A stretch of 32,241 bases of DNA from NCBI GenBank assembly GCA_902797505.1, contig CADBSW010000056.1, forward strand, positions 1 through 32,241, written 5' to 3'. Of the stretch, positions 6,223 to 13,810 are shown piece by piece. A program made the translations under genes and the position numbers. This DNA comes from an uncultured Prevotellaceae bacterium (GTDB lineage: Bacteria; Bacteroidota; Bacteroidia; Bacteroidales; Bacteroidaceae). The notes under the pieces were generated by a model that had not been told where the DNA came from, made no database searches, and was given only the letters and a program-made list of their open reading frames with translations. Each line of letters starts with the position of its first letter. Within the stretch, counting starts at the first letter, position 1.

Positions 6223-7182
6223 ATGGAAATTAGTCTTGGAGCTATTGTGCTGATCATCATTGTAGCATTGGCACTTGTATTGGTAAAGAAGAGTCTGATC
6301 ATCATCCCACAGAGTGAGACGAAGATCGTGGAGCGTCTGGGTAAGTATTACGCTACCCTGCAACCGGGTATCAACATCATCATTCCGTTTATCGACCGCG
6401 CCAAGGAGATTATCACACTGAACCGCGGCCGCTACGTGTACTCTAACACCATCGACCTGAGGGAACAGGTGTATGATTTCGACAAGCAGAACGTGATCAC
6501 GAAGGATAATATCCAGATGCAGATCAACGCCCTGCTGTACTTCCAGATCGTGGATCCTTTCAAGGCTGTGTACGAGATCTCAAACCTGCCCAACGCTATC
6601 GAGAAACTGACGCAGACAACGTTGCGTAACATCATCGGTGAACTGGAGCTCGACCAGACACTGACATCACGTGATACCATCAACACGAAGTTGCGTGCCG
6701 TGCTCGACGACGCCACCAACAAATGGGGTATCAAGGTGAACCGCGTAGAGTTGCAGGATATCACACCGCCACAAAGCGTATTGATGGCTATGGAGAAGCA
6801 GATGCAGGCAGAGCGTAACAAGCGTGCCACCATCTTGACATCAGAGGGTGAGAAGCAGTCGGCCATCCTGCAGTCAGAGGGTGAGAAGACATCTACCATC
6901 AACCGCGCCGAGGCTCAGAAGCAGCAGGAGATCCTGAAAGCAGAGGGTGAGGCTCAAGCACGTATCCGCAAAGCCGAGGCCGAGGCTATCGCCATTGAGA
7001 AGATCACCGAGGCTGTGGGTAAGAGCACCAACCCTGCCAACTACCTGCTGGCACAGAAATATATCCAGATGATGGAGACGCTGGCTAACAACAAACAGGC
7101 TAAGACCGTCTATCTGCCTTTCGAGGCTACCAACATGCTGGGTAGTATCGGTGGTATTAAAGAACTGTTTAAACAAGAGTAA
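6223..7182 (+). CDS. SPFH/Band 7 (stomatin-like) membrane scaffold protein
   Basis: 319 aa. One N-terminal membrane helix (about 4-22) is followed by the Band 7 domain (about 25-190, with the PQSETKIVERLGKY and PGINIIIPFIDR segments). A long Ala/Glu/Lys/Arg coiled coil (190-265) contains repeated SEGEK and KAEGEAQARIRKAEAEA motifs. Length and order match bacterial stomatin/QmcA-like proteins, which oligomerise into rings at the membrane. The gene follows nfeD, its usual partner, and precedes the epimerase-like gene by only 3 bp. The three genes are almost certainly one transcript. The partner or substrate of this particular scaffold is unknown. Confidence 0.9.
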   Translation: MEISLGAIVLIIIVALALVLVKKSLIIIPQSETKIVERLGKYYATLQPGINIIIPFIDRAKEIITLNRGRYVYSNTIDLREQVYDFDKQNVITKDNIQMQINALLYFQIVDPFKAVYEISNLPNAIEKLTQTTLRNIIGELELDQTLTSRDTINTKLRAVLDDATNKWGIKVNRVELQDITPPQSVLMAMEKQMQAERNKRATILTSEGEKQSAILQSEGEKTSTINRAEAQKQQEILKAEGEAQARIRKAEAEAIAIEKITEAVGKSTNPANYLLAQKYIQMMETLANNKQAKTVYLPFEATNMLGSIGGIKELFKQE

Positions 7183-7185
7183 AAG

Positions 7186-8277
7186 ATGAAGATTTGTATC
7201 GTGGCCGGGGCGCGCCCTAATTTTATTAAGGTAGCCCCGCTCATTAGAGCTATACAGCACACCGACGGCATCAGCTACCAGTTAGTGTATGCCGGGAAAG
7301 CTGACGACCTGACACTGGAGACGACACTGTTTGACGACCTGCAGATACCACGCCCTGACGTGTTCTTAGGTGTGGAGAGTACCAGCCTGAATGAGCTCAC
7401 CGGCATGGTAATGGGTGCCTTTGAGGATTATCTGGAGAAGAACGCCACCGACGTGGTGGTAGTGGTAGATGACTTAGCCAGTACGATGGCTGCCGCTATT
7501 GTAACAAAGAAGCAGGGTATCCTGCTGGCTCACTTAGTAGCCGGTACCCGTAGCTTCGACATCAAGATGCCGAAGGAGATCAACCGACTGGTGATCGACG
7601 GACTGAGTGACTTGCTCTTTACCGCCGGCATGAGTAATAACAGCATCACCAACCGTGAGGGTGCCGAACAGAGTCGCGTGTATATGGTAGGAAATATCCT
7701 GATAGACAACCTGCGATTCAACCACAGCCGTTGGCTGCGCCCTGCGATGATGGATGAACTGAAGTTGGAAGATCGTGGATACGTCGTCTTCACCCTGAAC
7801 CGTAAGGCGCTGATAGCCAACGAAGAGAACCTATGCAAGATGCTTCAGGCAATCCTTCAGAAGGCTGATGATGTGCCCGTGGTGGCACCTTTGAGGGGAG
7901 CCGCTCGGAAGACCGTAGAACGATTGTATGCACAACTATCGGAGCACAAGACGATAGGGAAGCTATATCTGGTGGATGCCCTACCCTATCTGGAGTTTGG
8001 TTATCTCACCGCCCATGCCAAGGGTATCATCACCGACAGCGGTAATGTGGCAGAGGAAGCGACGTTCAACGGAGTGCCTTGCATCACACTGAACAGCTAT
8101 ACCGAGCATATCGAGACCGTGAAGTACGGCACGAATGTGCTGGTGGGTGAAGACCCCGAACAACTGGCCGAAGAAGTTGGTAAGATGGTAGGAGGACAGT
8201 GGAAGAGTCACTCCCTACCCGATCGCTGGGATGGTCGCACGGCCGAACGCATCGTACAGATATTGTTGAACAGGTAG
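7186..8277 (+). CDS. Divergent UDP-N-acetylglucosamine 2-epimerase-like protein
   Basis: 363 aa. It has the two-domain GT-B-like fold signature of the non-hydrolysing UDP-GlcNAc 2-epimerase (WecB/MnaA) family: an N-terminal ARPNFIK, the VGNILID turn and ITDSGNVAEE near the C-terminus. By manual comparison with E. coli WecB as remembered, several hallmark residues differ. The VEAGLR glutamate is Val118, the GHRRE histidine is Asn205, and the first HR/QH motif (TAQH) is YAGK. The Asp96 of VVDD and Glu131 of MPKE appear kept. So the usual C2 epimerisation may be lost or the substrate changed. It lies 3 bp after the SPFH gene and is followed by a large hairpin (8281-8335). The family is certain; the activity is not. 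Confidence 0.75.
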   Translation: MKICIVAGARPNFIKVAPLIRAIQHTDGISYQLVYAGKADDLTLETTLFDDLQIPRPDVFLGVESTSLNELTGMVMGAFEDYLEKNATDVVVVVDDLASTMAAAIVTKKQGILLAHLVAGTRSFDIKMPKEINRLVIDGLSDLLFTAGMSNNSITNREGAEQSRVYMVGNILIDNLRFNHSRWLRPAMMDELKLEDRGYVVFTLNRKALIANEENLCKMLQAILQKADDVPVVAPLRGAARKTVERLYAQLSEHKTIGKLYLVDALPYLEFGYLTAHAKGIITDSGNVAEEATFNGVPCITLNSYTEHIETVKYGTNVLVGEDPEQLAEEVGKMVGGQWKSHSLPDRWDGRTAERIVQILLNR

Positions 8278-8280
8278 TCA

Positions 8281-8335
8281 TTACAATCCGAGTTGGGGAC
8301 AGGGTCGCTTCGCATACCTGTCCCCAACTTTGTAA
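8281..8335. terminator. Large inverted repeat after the epimerase-like gene
   Basis: A perfect 13-bp stem (8291-8303 with 8317-8329) is extended by an outer ttacaa/ttgtaa pair (8281-8286 with 8330-8335) across an unpaired tccg. There is no T tract, so it may be a transcript-stabilising or REP-like structure rather than a true intrinsic terminator. It marks the end of the nfeD-SPFH-epimerase unit. Confidence 0.55.
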
Positions 8336-8419
8336 TAGCAGTTACAACTATCTTTTGTCGTGGATTATTACGAAAACGCTATGCCTTAACACTTATTTGT
8401 AAATATTGACATATTTATA

Positions 8420-8450
8420 TTGTTTTTATCCTCATAAATGAGTATATTTG
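8420..8450 (+). promoter_or_regulatory. Promoter of the nrfHA-ccsBA operon
   Basis: TTG at 8420-8422, a 20-bp spacer and TATATTTG at 8443-8450. The start site near 8456 gives a leader of about 22 nt to the ATG at 8478. It excludes a possible TTG start at 8448, which lies inside the -7 box. No confident FNR/HcpR-type operator was identified in the AT-rich DNA upstream. Confidence 0.75.
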
Positions 8451-8477
8451 CAAAATAATATAGAAAAAAATCACCTT

Positions 8478-9083
8478 ATGAAGCGAATAGATAAGATCAC
8501 CAGCCTTTTTTCCTACCGCCAGAAGGTAGGGTTGTTAGTTTTAGCCGGTGTTCTTGTAGGTTTGGGTGCCATGTTTATGTATCTGCTCAGGGCCCATACC
8601 TATTTCATCGGTGATAATCCATCGGCATGCGTCAACTGTCATATCATGACCCCCTATTATGCCACGTGGAGCCATTCTTCACACGGCAGAGACGCTACGT
8701 GCAACGACTGTCATGTGCCGCATCAGAACATGGTGATGAAATACGGCTTCAAGGCGATGGACGGTCTGAAGCACACCGCCTACTTCGTGGCACACAGTGA
8801 GCGGCAGGCCATCATGGCGGAGACGATGAGTGCAGAAGTGATTATGGATAACTGCATTCGTTGTCATACACAACTCAACCAGGAGTTTGTTAAAACGGGA
8901 CGTATCGACTATATGATGGCTAAACGCGGTGAGGGCAAAGCCTGCTGGGACTGCCACCGCAATGTGCCACACGGGGGGATGAACTCACTGATGGCTACCC
9001 CCAATGCCGAGGCGGTAACACCCCTACCCCCCAGTCCGGTACCCCAGTGGCTGCAAGGGCTCCTCTCTAAGAAAACAAAATAA
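8478..9083 (+). CDS. nrfH: Cytochrome c nitrite reductase small subunit NrfH
   Basis: 201 aa from the ATG at 8478. An N-terminal membrane anchor (about 17-38) is followed by four haem c motifs CxxCH at 51-55 (CVNCH), 75-79 (CNDCH), 126-130 (CIRCH) and 156-160 (CWDCH). This is the NapC/NirT/NrfH tetrahaem quinol dehydrogenase family at the length of NrfH. It oxidises menaquinol in the inner membrane and passes electrons to NrfA on the periplasmic side. Downstream nrfA (38 bp away) confirms the identity over NapC. The C-terminus is a Pro-rich stretch. It is the first gene of an operon with nrfA and two cytochrome c maturation genes. Confidence 0.95.
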   Translation: MKRIDKITSLFSYRQKVGLLVLAGVLVGLGAMFMYLLRAHTYFIGDNPSACVNCHIMTPYYATWSHSSHGRDATCNDCHVPHQNMVMKYGFKAMDGLKHTAYFVAHSERQAIMAETMSAEVIMDNCIRCHTQLNQEFVKTGRIDYMMAKRGEGKACWDCHRNVPHGGMNSLMATPNAEAVTPLPPSPVPQWLQGLLSKKTK

Positions 9084-9121
9084 CTTTCTGTTTGCAAATA
9101 ACATAATAAAATAAGGACATC

Positions 9122-10654
9122 ATGGCAAAGGAACTAAAGAAATGGCAAGGATGGACACTCTTCGGAGGGTCTATGATTGTTGTCTTTGTACTGGGACTCC
9201 TCGTATCGTCACTCATGGAGCGACGTGCGGAGGTAGCCAGTGTGTTCAACAACAAGCGTACGCAGTTTACCGACTCTATCATCGCGCAGAATGAGCGGTT
9301 CAAGGCCGATTATCCTCGCGAGTACGAGACATGGGCAATGACGGAGGATACCTCCTTTGAGTCAAAATACAACAGTTCTGACGAAAAGGATGTACTTGAG
9401 GCGCGGCCTGAGATGGTTGTGCTATGGGCCGGTTATGCTTTCTCGCGCGACTACAATACCCCTCGCGGTCATAAGCATTGTCTGGATGATCTTCGTAAGA
9501 TCCTTCGTACGGGTAACCCTGGCATCGATGGCGATGACGACATGCAGCCTGCCACCTGTTGGACTTGTAAAGGACCGGATGTTATACGCATGATGCGCGA
9601 GTTAAGTGACTCTAAGTCGGTATTCGACCCGACCAACTACTATGCCGGTAAGTGGAGCGACTTAGGAGGTGAGATCATGAACACCGTTGGTTGCAGCGAC
9701 TGTCATGATGCACGTACGATGGACCTGCGCCCTGCCCGTCCGGCATTGTATGAGGCATGGCAGCGTGCAGGAAAGGATGTACGTAAGGCTTCTCACCAGG
9801 AGATGCGCTCGCTGGTATGTGCACAATGCCACACTGAGTATTATTTCATCAAGAAAGACGATTCGAAAAATCCAGGCAAGGCTAACTACCTGATGTTCCC
9901 ACAGGATAAGGGTATGACCTGCGAGGCAGCAGAAGAGTATTATGATGAGATCGGATTCTACGACTATATCCATCCATTATCGAAGACTCCTATTCTGAAA
10001 GCTCAGCATCCTGGTTATGAGATTGCCCTTCAGGGTATCCACGGTCAGCGCGGCGTATCGTGTGCCGACTGTCATATGCCCTACAAACAAGAGGGTGGTA
10101 TCAAATATACCGACCACCATATTATGTCGCCTCTGGCAAATATTGACCGTACCTGTCAGACATGTCACCGTCAGGATGCAGAGACACTTCGTCAGAATGT
10201 CTATGAGCGCCAAGAGAAATGTACGGAGGTTCGCGACCGTGCAGAGAAAGAGTTGGCACGTGCGCACTTCGAAGCAAAATATATTATTGATAAAGGTGCC
10301 AGTGAAGCAGAGATGAAACCGATCCAGGCACTGCTTCGTAAGAGTCAATGGCGCTGGGACTATGCCATTGCCTCCCATGGCGCAACGTTCCATGCCCCGC
10401 AAGAGGTTACCCGTCTGCTCTCCCACGCTGTCGACTATGCCCAGCAGGCACGACTGCTGATTGCGCGTATTGCCGCAAAGCAGGGTATTACGGGTGAGAT
10501 TCCTGTTCCAGATTATTCCACTAAGGCAAAGGCACAGGCCGCAATAGGACTGGATATGCCTAAGTTAAAGGAAAAGAAGCAGAAGTTCCTCAACGAGGTT
10601 GTTCCCCAGTGGATTGAAAAAGCGAAGAAAGAAGGTAAACTCATCGAACTGTAG
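9122..10654 (+). CDS. nrfA: Ammonia-forming cytochrome c nitrite reductase NrfA
   Basis: 510 aa. It reduces nitrite to ammonium with six electrons in the periplasm. The N-terminus is a signal/anchor (about 11-31). Five haem sites are visible: the active-site motif CWTCK at 146-150, where lysine replaces histidine as the NrfA hallmark, then CSDCH 191-195, CAQCH 233-237, CADCH 314-318 and CQTCH 345-349. The tyrosine after the third haem (CAQCHTEYYF, Tyr240) and the AQHPGYE histidine (His296) match the catalytic pocket. It is preceded by nrfH and followed 4 bp later by ccsB, consistent with one transcript. Length fits Bacteroidota and epsilonproteobacterial NrfA. Confidence 0.97.
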   Translation: MAKELKKWQGWTLFGGSMIVVFVLGLLVSSLMERRAEVASVFNNKRTQFTDSIIAQNERFKADYPREYETWAMTEDTSFESKYNSSDEKDVLEARPEMVVLWAGYAFSRDYNTPRGHKHCLDDLRKILRTGNPGIDGDDDMQPATCWTCKGPDVIRMMRELSDSKSVFDPTNYYAGKWSDLGGEIMNTVGCSDCHDARTMDLRPARPALYEAWQRAGKDVRKASHQEMRSLVCAQCHTEYYFIKKDDSKNPGKANYLMFPQDKGMTCEAAEEYYDEIGFYDYIHPLSKTPILKAQHPGYEIALQGIHGQRGVSCADCHMPYKQEGGIKYTDHHIMSPLANIDRTCQTCHRQDAETLRQNVYERQEKCTEVRDRAEKELARAHFEAKYIIDKGASEAEMKPIQALLRKSQWRWDYAIASHGATFHAPQEVTRLLSHAVDYAQQARLLIARIAAKQGITGEIPVPDYSTKAKAQAAIGLDMPKLKEKKQKFLNEVVPQWIEKAKKEGKLIEL

Positions 10655-10657
10655 TTT

Positions 10658-11521
10658 ATGAGACAGGGGTTTGCCATAGGGGCTGGTATTATCATTGCCG
10701 GTATCCTACTTCAGTTATGTGTAGGGCAAGTGCTATGGGATGCTTTCGTCTGGCCAGCGAACATCATCGTGCTCCTTTCTTTCGTAGCAATCATTATTGG
10801 CATATACCTGCTAAGAAGCAAGGTATATGCTTTTCGTTTTTTAGGTACCATGCAAGCGGCTATCCCCGCCATGGTGTATGCCGTAGTACTGACGGTCATC
10901 ATGGGATTAACACGGCAAACGGTGAACGGGCAATGGTTCCACGACATGCTGAGTTTCTGGCCCTTCGTGCTTATCTATGTGTACATAGCGCTGATCTTGG
11001 GGGTGATTATCATCCGAAGGTTAGTACACTTCAGACTGAGTATGGCAAATATCCAGTTTCTGCTCTTTCATCTCGGACTATTCATCACCATGACCACCGC
11101 CACACTGGGCAATGCTGACATGCAGCGACTGAAGATGATTACCGTCATAGGAGAACCAGAGTGGCGCGGCCTTACTCAGCAGCAAGAGGTGGTAGAACTA
11201 CCTTTGGCCATAGAACTGAAGAAGTTTATCATGGAGACATACGACGATGGTTCACCGAAACGTTTCGCATCAAAGATAGAGATTCTTACCAAGACGAACA
11301 AAAAGATTCACACAACGGTAGATGTAAATAAACCGGTGGCTGTGGATGGTTGGAAAATATATCAGTATGGCTACGACCAGTCGATGGGTGCAAAGAGTAA
11401 TACCAGTATCTTAGAGTTGGTGCGCGACCCCTGGATCACTATCGTATATATAGGTATTTACATGATGCTACTCGGCGCATTATGTATGTTTATCTTCGGA
11501 ATAAAAACAAAACGATCATGA
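10658..11521 (+). CDS. ccsB: Cytochrome c maturation protein ResB/CcsB
   Basis: 287 aa. Several membrane helices (about 6-26, 33-52, 66-86, 98-120 and 130-150), a periplasmic domain (150-255) and a last helix (257-280). The C-terminal segment (VDGWKIYQYGYD, then a LVRDPW turn before the last helix) is the ResB-domain signature. With CcsA it forms the system II haem exporter and lyase, which delivers haem to CxxCH cysteines outside the membrane. The start lies 3 nt after the nrfA stop and its end overlaps ccsA by ATGA. In this context it probably serves NrfA/NrfH, including the special CxxCK site, as the fused NrfI protein does in Wolinella (known for that organism; inference here). Confidence 0.85.
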   Translation: MRQGFAIGAGIIIAGILLQLCVGQVLWDAFVWPANIIVLLSFVAIIIGIYLLRSKVYAFRFLGTMQAAIPAMVYAVVLTVIMGLTRQTVNGQWFHDMLSFWPFVLIYVYIALILGVIIIRRLVHFRLSMANIQFLLFHLGLFITMTTATLGNADMQRLKMITVIGEPEWRGLTQQQEVVELPLAIELKKFIMETYDDGSPKRFASKIEILTKTNKKIHTTVDVNKPVAVDGWKIYQYGYDQSMGAKSNTSILELVRDPWITIVYIGIYMMLLGALCMFIFGIKTKRS

Positions 11522-12303
11522 GTTGGGAGGCATTTATCTATTTCGCAATTATCGCCGTAGTATTTTGGATAACAGGAGCTTATGCGGCATGGAGAGAGAA
11601 GATAGGAGTAGCGAAAATTTCCACAGCACTAGGCCTTGTGGTGTTCTTCTCATTTATCGTCGCCATGTGGATATCTCTGGAGCGCCCGCCTCTCCGCACT
11701 ATGGGGGAGACTCGTCTGTGGTACTCTTTCTTCCTACCTTTAGCCGGTCTTATTGTTTATAGTCGGTGGAGATACAAGTGGATTCTCACCTTCTCCACCA
11801 TCATGGCCATCGTATTTATCTGTATTAATGTCTTCAAGCCCGAGATACACTCTAAGACATTAATGCCAGCCCTGCAGAGTGCATGGTTCGCTCCACACGT
11901 CATCGTGTATATGTTTGCATACGCCCTGTTGGGTGCCGCCACTGTGATGGCACTCTACCTGCTGTTCTTTAAGAAGGCACCCGTCACATCACAGGAATAC
12001 GAAATAACCGATAATCTTGTAGGAGTAGGATTTGCCTTTATGACCTTCGGTATGCTTTTCGGAGCATTGTGGGCGAAAGAAGCATGGGGACATTACTGGT
12101 CATGGGATCCGAAAGAGACATGGGCAGCCATCACGTGGTTCAGTTATTTGGTGTATATCCACTATCGGAGGATACCTCATCACCAACCACGTATGGCACT
12201 GTTCACCCTACTCATCTGCTTCATCCTGCTGCAGATGTGCTGGTGGGGCATCAACTACCTACCATCAGCACAAGGCGCTTCGGTACATACTTATTCCACC
12301 TGA
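11518..12303 (+). CDS. ccsA: Cytochrome c maturation protein CcsA (haem lyase)
   Basis: 261 aa using the ATG at 11518, whose ATGA overlaps the ccsB stop; an in-frame ATG at 11482 inside ccsB is less likely. It is a polytopic membrane protein with the tryptophan-rich haem-handling WWD motif at 190-202 (WGHYWSWDPKETW). Conserved histidines flank it (His127 in APHVIVY, His257 near the C-terminus in GASVHTY), acting as haem ligands in the family. It is translationally coupled to ccsB and forms system II with it. The stop is 19 bp from the stop of the convergent glsB-like gene, with a 7-bp hairpin (12308-12314 with 12320-12326) between them. Confidence 0.9.
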   Translation: MSWEAFIYFAIIAVVFWITGAYAAWREKIGVAKISTALGLVVFFSFIVAMWISLERPPLRTMGETRLWYSFFLPLAGLIVYSRWRYKWILTFSTIMAIVFICINVFKPEIHSKTLMPALQSAWFAPHVIVYMFAYALLGAATVMALYLLFFKKAPVTSQEYEITDNLVGVGFAFMTFGMLFGALWAKEAWGHYWSWDPKETWAAITWFSYLVYIHYRRIPHHQPRMALFTLLICFILLQMCWWGINYLPSAQGASVHTYST

Positions 12304-12307
12304 TGAT

Positions 12308-12326
12308 GTGATATGATTAATATCAC
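12308..12326. terminator. Short hairpin between convergent ccsA and the GlsB-like gene
   Basis: gtgatat (12308-12314) pairs with atatcac (12320-12326) over a 5-nt loop. It is AT-rich and lacks a strong T tract, so termination here is uncertain. Its position between two converging stops is the main argument. Confidence 0.35.
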
Positions 12327-12568
12327 TTCTTAAAGAAACTGGCAATCCAGAGCACCACGACGGCACCGACAACAGCGGTACCCACGGCTCCTACAGTGCC
12401 ACCCCAACTGATATTCAGGATGTTGAACAGCCATCCGCCAACTACACCACCAACAACTCCGAGGATGCAGTTCCACAGACAACCGAATCCCTCTCCACGC
12501 ATAATCTTTCCTGCCAGGAATCCAGCGATAATACCAACGATGATTCCTCCAATAATTCCTTCTGTCAT
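12323..12568 (-). CDS. GlsB/YeaQ/YmgE family small membrane protein
   Basis: 81 aa from the ATG at 12568; a longer frame from 12604 is rejected because that ATG lies inside the -7 box. It contains three Gly-rich hydrophobic helices, with GIIGGIIVGIIAGFLAGKIM at the N-terminus and GCLWNCILGVVGGVVGG in the middle. This is the transglycosylase-associated (GlsB/YeaQ/YmgE) family, inner-membrane proteins linked to general stress in several bacteria; no enzymatic activity is established. It is monocistronic with its own promoter. Confidence 0.9.
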   Translation of the reverse strand: MTEGIIGGIIVGIIAGFLAGKIMRGEGFGCLWNCILGVVGGVVGGWLFNILNISWGGTVGAVGTAVVGAVVVLWIASFFKK

Positions 12569-12601
12569 AATACTATGTTTTAAAATGTTACTTTCTGAAG
12601 G

Positions 12602-12631
12602 CAAAGATATAAATATTTTTCTTTTCTACAA
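12602..12631 (-). promoter_or_regulatory. Promoter of the GlsB-like gene
   Basis: On the minus strand TTG (12629-12631), a 19-bp spacer and a perfect TATCTTTG (12602-12609). The predicted leader to the ATG at 12568 is about 30 nt. Confidence 0.7.
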
Positions 12632-12681
12632 GAGATTATTGTGAAAAGTTTAAGATTGCTCCTGATCGGTACCGGAGCAGA

Positions 12682-12824
12682 TCGCGGGTCAAGCCCGCGA
12701 TGAGGGGATTGGGTTCGCGATGAGGGGATTGGGTCCGTAATGAAGGAAGGGTGAAATGTGAATTATCGGAGCAGCGAGAGCAGAGATAAGCTTGCTTAAT
12801 CTATGCCGAGTCGCGAACGATAAT
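12682..12824. repeat. Dispersed repeats: gggtcaagcccgc tandem block and an inverted-repeat-bounded element
   Basis: 12682-12747 carries gcgatgaggggattgggt units (about 20 nt) and the cgcggg/cccgcg hairpin (12683-12688 with 12694-12699), related to 326-508. 12762-12824 is bounded by attatcg / cgataat inverted 7-mers and has an imperfect palindrome agataagc...gcttaatct inside. Both lie in the 285-bp gap between two leftward genes. No gene is seen. Confidence 0.65.
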
Positions 12825-12853
12825 CACCAAAAGTGAATTGGTGAATTGCATGT

Positions 12854-13801
12854 TTATTGTTTATTGTCATCAAACCGTGCTACGAGGGGCAGATGATCGC
12901 TATAACCATTGTTGTAGCGATAGCCTGTGTAGTTACGGAGCGGTTTGACACCACCGTATTTCTTATCCTCCTCCAACAAGAAGGGAGCGTCGTGAATGAC
13001 GCAGGATACCATTCGGCGGCGCAGGGCATCGCTCACCAAGATATGATCAATACTCTGCCAACGCGACTTATACTTATATGTTCCCTTGGCGCCATTACAG
13101 CCCTTGGCATCTTGTGAAATGTCGTACAATCCGGCACGCTCCATCTTTTTTACGGCCGCATCCCGAGCCTCATCGTTGAAATCACCCATGATGATGATCT
13201 GCGCATCGGGTGACTGGGCACGGATAGAGTCGACGGTGGCGTTAATCCGATCAGCCACCAGCAGACGGTGCGGACGTGTCTTCTTCTCACCGTTAAAACG
13301 GCTCGGTGCATGCACCACCATCACATGGAGAGTATCCCCGTTGACGAGTGTTCCTGTAGCATAAAGAATATCACGAGTGGGACGCATCTTTTTCAGGGGT
13401 TCTATACGGATGGCATGCGAGTGGAGCAACCGGAAGCTGAAGGGTGAGTAGAGCAGTGCCACGTCGATGCCACGCTCATCAGGACTGTCGGTCATCACAT
13501 ACTGATAACCGGCATTGCGGAGTGACGAACGCTGAGTAAGATCACGCATCACACTGTCGTTCTCCACCTCGCACAACGCCACGAAATCAGGCAGTTGCCA
13601 GCCCGTGGGTTGATCTCCGCACGAGATGATCTCCTTGGCGATATGGTTCACCTTGTCCCAATAGCGATGACGGTTCCAATGCCGCACGCCATCGGCAAGA
13701 TACTCCTGATCTTGTTTCAGTGTATCATGCCGTGTATCGAAAAGATTCTCACAGTTAAGTTCTACAAAGGTGATAATCCCTAAGAGTAAGTTTAGTATCA
13801 T
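12854..13801 (-). CDS. Endonuclease/exonuclease/phosphatase (EEP) family protein
   Basis: 315 aa. It has the metal-dependent EEP fold: ELNCENLFD (Asn16, Glu18), metal Glu78 in LCEVEN, catalytic His164 in VVHAPSR, GDFND (Asp207, Asn209), Asp252-His253 in IDHILVSD and the terminal SDHLPL (Asp302, His303). The substrate (nucleic acid, lipid phosphate or other phosphoester) cannot be told. The first 12 residues are hydrophobic but too short for a normal signal peptide, and an in-frame TAA lies 12 nt upstream, so the frame cannot be extended to a longer ATG-started signal. The gene starts 9 bp after the tyrA stop, so it is the last gene of the aromatic operon or a reading-through neighbour. A link to aromatic synthesis is not evident. 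Confidence 0.85.
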   Translation of the reverse strand: MILNLLLGIITFVELNCENLFDTRHDTLKQDQEYLADGVRHWNRHRYWDKVNHIAKEIISCGDQPTGWQLPDFVALCEVENDSVMRDLTQRSSLRNAGYQYVMTDSPDERGIDVALLYSPFSFRLLHSHAIRIEPLKKMRPTRDILYATGTLVNGDTLHVMVVHAPSRFNGEKKTRPHRLLVADRINATVDSIRAQSPDAQIIIMGDFNDEARDAAVKKMERAGLYDISQDAKGCNGAKGTYKYKSRWQSIDHILVSDALRRRMVSCVIHDAPFLLEEDKKYGGVKPLRNYTGYRYNNGYSDHLPLVARFDDNKQ

Positions 13802-13810
13802 GGTGGTTGG

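Noticed and set aside
8339-8420. Possible FNR/HcpR operator upstream of nrfH
   Set aside because: Only weak, imperfect symmetry (around 8405-8422) in AT-rich DNA; not strong enough to name.
8448-8477. TTG start adding 10 residues to NrfH
   Set aside because: The TTG is part of the -7 promoter box.
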